Assembly: GCF_000972845.2 (NCBI RefSeq)
Contig: NC_040021.1
Coordinates: forward strand, 23,420,801-23,484,800
Direction: 5' to 3'
Length of the DNA: 64,000 bases
DNA from: Larimichthys crocea
Lineage: Eukaryota; Chordata; Actinopteri; Sciaenidae
In this document: positions 60,485 through 64,000 of the stretch, piece by piece
How the letters are laid out: each line of letters starts with the position of its first letter
Position numbering within the stretch: position 1 is the first letter of the stretch
Position numbers and translations under genes: made by a program
Notes under the pieces: generated by a model
What the model was told of the DNA's origin: nothing
Seen by the model: only the letters and a program-made list of their open reading frames with translations
Database searches by the model: none

Positions 60485-60690
60485 GTGGGTGTTGGACTTC
60501 CCCAAGGTTGCCTTTTCATATTTACGGTGCAGCCGGGGTGAGGAGATTGTCCAATTTGGGAAACTGAGAATTGATTTATGCAGACGATGTGGTTCTGTTA
60601 GGTTCTGTTGGCTTAATCACAACCCGATCTTGAGCGCACACTGACACAGTTTGCATCAAGTCTGAGGCCATGACTCTCAGAAATGCCAGA
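60485..60690 (+). pseudogene. LINE reverse-transcriptase fragment around the YADD motif
   Basis: VGLPQGC, a reverse-transcriptase motif, is followed after frameshifts by ELIYADDVVLLGSVG, with the YADD active site near 60576-60587. Further on, DLERTLTQFAS matches the helix after the active site in the same LINE type as the 35.3-35.9 kb fossil. Spacing is shortened by deletions. It is a short, dead fragment. Confidence 0.65.
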
Positions 60691-60816
60691 AAATGATGAA
60701 ACATTCCATCCATCCACCCCAACATCCCATATATGGACTTTCTTAGTCTTTATGCTACATCACCTGACTTCAACAGCACATGAAAACATTACGCCAGACG
60801 GCCGTGTCCAGAAGGG

Positions 60817-61396
60817 TGTCAGGCCGGACTCAAACAGGACTCAGGCACAGAGATGTCAATGAGCGTATTTATTGAAATAACAAAATCCCTCGACAGAGTG
60901 AGGCTAAGACAGGCTATGGAAACAGGCCTAAACTATGGAAAACAAAAAGAACAAAGAACAAAAAAACTCTAAACTGCTTTATAAAAATTATCAAAATCAA
61001 AATCACTCACAACGAGGAAAATCAAAAGGCTGCAAAACAATAACTGAAAATCTCTCCTAGGGAGGCTGAAAAAACAACTATGCTAAGCACTAAGAAACAA
61101 ATGGCTATACTAAGAAAATTACAACAAAAAATCACTCAATCGAGGAAAAGACAAAAGAACGCTCGAGCAACAATGCTATGGCTATGAACAGACAAGGAAA
61201 AGGCTTTGGTGATTGATCCTGGGACGAAACACTTTGGCACAAGACAAAGGGAGACGCAGACAATATATACTCAGGGTAATGGGGAACAGGTGGAAACAAT
61301 CAGGGCGGGGAAGACAATCAGACACATGAGGAAGGGCAAGTGACCTGAAACGAGAGGACAGGTAAATATCAAAATAAAACAGGAAATGACGAGACA
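60817..61396 (-). mobile_element. Solo LTR (580 bp) with perfect 5-bp target duplication
   Basis: The + strand begins TGTCAGGCCGGACTC and ends GACGAGACA, giving TG...CA ends in either orientation. AAGGG flanks both sides (60812-60816, 61397-61401). On the minus strand a TATA-like GAGTATATATTGTC near 61262-61275 precedes an AATAAA at about 60870, so the LTR is minus-oriented with a U5 of about 50 bp. No internal coding region adjoins. The sequence resembles an abundant fish LTR; the class is not determined. Confidence 0.8.
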
Positions 61397-61429
61397 AAGG
61401 GGTCCATTTTTGAAACTGAGGATCAGATT

Positions 61430-61830
61430 TGTGATGTTGGCGGGGAATGCCAAAAAATGTCACACCTTTATTTGGTTTGGTTCACTTTCACACTGCACTT
61501 TTGAAAGCGGACCAAACCGCCTGGACAATGTCATGCACTTACAACTGCTGCTCATTTGGGGGTGGTTTTGCCCAAAACAAGTAGGACTGGCACTGAGTAG
61601 GAAAAAGGCACCAGGAAGAAGAAAACCTGGCTCCTTGTTTGGCTTTCAGATCTTCGGTTATCTTGGTAGTCCGTTTGCTTTACTACAGTAAGCAAACCGC
61701 AGTAGGGTTCACCTGCAAGCGGACCAAGACCCAGTTTTCACACCTGCCCAAATGATCTGTACTATCCGAGTAAATGAACACTGGTATGTTTAAGGCATGT
61801 GAAAGTGCCCTTAAAAAGAAGGGAATGTGA
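61430..61830. repeat. Possible MITE-like repeat (TTTGGTTCACTTTCACAC)
   Basis: GGTTTGGTTCACTTTCACAC and GAAAGCGGACCAAACCGC near the left, AAGCGGACCAAGACCCAG and CATGTGAAAGTGCCC near the right give rough inverted similarity. Ends and target duplication were not resolved. Confidence 0.35.
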
Positions 61831-63354
61831 AAGTGGCCTCCAGGGACTAAAAATCATTTAATTAAAAAAAAGCAGTATTGCATTATTAAGGAAATCATAT
61901 ACCCATAAAATTAAGCATTACAAAATGTTCTCAAATTAGACAAATGAGACGTTTTAAAGCAACACAATCAGCCTGTAATTATGTAATTATGACTTCAAAA
62001 GGGATATGGCATATCTGAAGAGGTTGGGTATTAATATTAATAATGAGTAATGCAATTTCTAGTGCAAAGAAAAAGAATTTATTGACAGTAATAGTTATAG
62101 TGACAGATAATAATATAATAATAATGTCACGTCTTAACAGAGAAAGACAATGATTTTGTCTTACTCTAATAATAATAATAATAGTAATCTAATATTTATA
62201 GAATGATCAGTATTTCAGTATAACCAGTTGAACTATAGCATTAAATATTCATAAACCTGTGCTTTACATACAGAAAAGAAAGAACTGACCTGAATCGACC
62301 AAACAGCAAGTTTCAAGAAATCAAGAATAAGGAATAATAATAACTTTCTGTGTAAGTGATAATTGAATTATGTCCTTGGTTGTAGGGAGTTTGATAGTGC
62401 AGATAGCTAAGCCTCGCTGAAGCCTCTTGAGTCCATTTAAGAGAAAAAACTGGATGTGCAATTTATCTCATGTTTACTCAGTTGACGCCTCCACCCTGCT
62501 TTCTTCTTGATTTAGGTCTGAAAGTGCTGGATATAAAAGACACATCTTAACAATGCACGCCATTAGTCACCATGCATGCCTTTCCTCCAGAGACCACAAA
62601 TACATTTCACATCCACATTCATCAGAATTGTTATGCAGCCAGGATGGGACGAGGAGAGATAAACTGATCAGACTATATATGATCACTCTTGCGCCCTCCT
62701 TCATGTTCCTTTGCTGTCAAAGTTATCAGACAACACCACTCTTCATGAAACATGCTTCTCCTCCCCTGTTTGATTGATTTCCTGAACAACTACAGTCTTA
62801 GATGTCTGTGATGTGGAGAACCCTTTGAAAAACAGTCACACATAAAAGACAGTGAATCAGGCAAACGCTGGTCCAAACGTCTGAGTGACTGAATGAAACA
62901 GACACTCAGATAAAGAGACACAAAGTGATTTTAGAGAGGAAAATGTTCACTCGGGGGAAATACTGCGCTCACAGTCTGCAGGTGTTTTGGAAGATTGCGA
63001 GTACTTAAGAATGTCACACAGTGGTAAGAGTTTGTGGGTAATTCACTTGAAAGGATACGCCCATCTTCTAACAGCTGGGTCTGAAGAGGGACAGGCGGAT
63101 CAATACTGCAGGATCGATACTTCAAAAGCTACTCATTTAGTATTGACTCCTTCTTATTTCATTCCCACAGTAAAAAGTATCTAACAAAACTTGGATGACT
63201 GCATCCCTTGTGAATATTTTAAGATATCTTTTTTTTAGGTTTATGCTAAAACAGCCCTGACATATTTAGCTGGCTTGATGATTGACAGCCTATATTAGAC
63301 ATGCACACCCTTAGCCAACTGAAAGTATCCTGACCATGATAACGTTATGTTAAA
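61831..63354. other. Anonymous non-coding sequence
   Basis: AT-rich with AATAAT runs at 62110-62190. No gene was recognised. Confidence 0.45.
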
Positions 63355-63515
63355 GTTAGTCCATGTAAAGTCAGAATAAATTTGTGTTCTGAGTTTGTCA
63401 GACCAAAGAAGAAAGTGTTATTAACAACCCAGACAAATTTGAATGAGTAAAAAATAAACCAGTTAGGTTAGAAATTAGGTGTCAAATTAGGTAAAAATAA
63501 ATTCTCACTTTAAGT
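63355..63515. repeat. Dispersed repeat family R1, partial copy 3
   Basis: GTAAAGTCAGAATAAATTTG, TTTGTCAGACCAAAGAAGAA and ACAAATTTGAATGAGTAAAAA match 55380-55510. Similarity stops before the conserved core seen in the other two copies. Confidence 0.75.
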
Positions 63516-64000
63516 TTTGCAAAAATCCATCCATCCACTGGTCAGGTTAGCTTGCATCACTGCAAGATGTTAGATGTTAGTTTAAAACTAGAAAATTTTC
63601 TAAAGAAATGGACATCCACATTAATAATAAGCACAGTGAATAGTATATAGTGTGCTCTTTCAGGCATAGTCAAAAATCAGCAAAATAAAAAGGAGACTAT
63701 TTATTATAGCCTGCATTCAAACATCACAGGTGCAGTTTGTTGATTAAGATTGCTGTAAAATGGTCATTGGTCATTTTTCTCTTATTTTAGTTGTGGTCTA
63801 GAAGCTGATTCCACTCACAATGTAAAACCTGCTGTGACACACAAACCTCTCAAATAGATATCTGATCTGAATTCCAGGTTTGTTTACAAAGATTAACTGA
63901 CGGATGAACTGCATTTGTCTTTTTCCCAAAGAGAAAACAAAACCTACTGTCAGCAACAAAGTATGAACACTGTATGGACGAGAAGTAGGTTAATGCTGCA
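63516..64000. other. Anonymous non-coding sequence to the window end
   Basis: No feature was recognised. Confidence 0.4.

Overview
The window looks like a stretch of ray-finned (teleost, probably percomorph) fish genome. It is AT-rich and gene-poor. It is dense in microsatellites and in repeat families I recognise from fish genomes: two SINE-like families, L2-type LINEs whose ORF1 carries an SGNH esterase, fish L1, piggyBac, hAT-like MITEs and LTRs. Nothing bacterial or viral-genomic is present: there are no operons, no ribosome-binding sites and no tRNA or rRNA genes outside tRNA-like SINE heads.

Only one intact gene is visible: a single-exon-coding somatostatin receptor of the SSTR1/4/6 branch on the minus strand (46403-47509, 368 aa). 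It carries every expected rhodopsin-class GPCR motif, a strong Kozak start and a plausible 5'-UTR splice acceptor just upstream.

Layout. 8-3518 is a 3.5-kb element with near-perfect 378-bp terminal inverted repeats and an apparent 8-bp target duplication. It has no transposase, and its arms carry a 50-bp periodic repeat centred on a TGTCATGACA palindrome. 3.5-19 kb is mostly anonymous sequence with SINE fragments, a 283-bp hAT-like MITE nested in another repeat (10822-11104), a possible solo LTR (11603-12076) and a LINE fossil (14600-15295). 19.0-29.3 kb is a minus-strand L2-type LINE, split by a 5.3-kb minus-strand L1. The L1 is bounded by a 15-bp target duplication, and a second L2 copy at 56.2 kb supplies the matching uninterrupted site. 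29.3-46 kb holds scattered repeats, a LINE C-terminal fossil with a Tigger-like insert (35.3-35.9 kb) and a decayed piggyBac transposase (40147-41199). After the receptor gene come a solo LTR with a perfect 5-bp duplication (49635-50117), an 857-bp inverted-repeat element (50241-51097), a short perfect hairpin, a 5'-truncated L2 copy (55935-56987), a second clean solo LTR (60817-61396) and further repeat fragments to the end.

The transposon ORFs are all broken, so the working content of the window is the receptor gene in a nest of layered insertions. The most unusual feature is the long-inverted-repeat element at the left edge. All family calls rest on reading the sequence and on remembered family features; no database search was possible.
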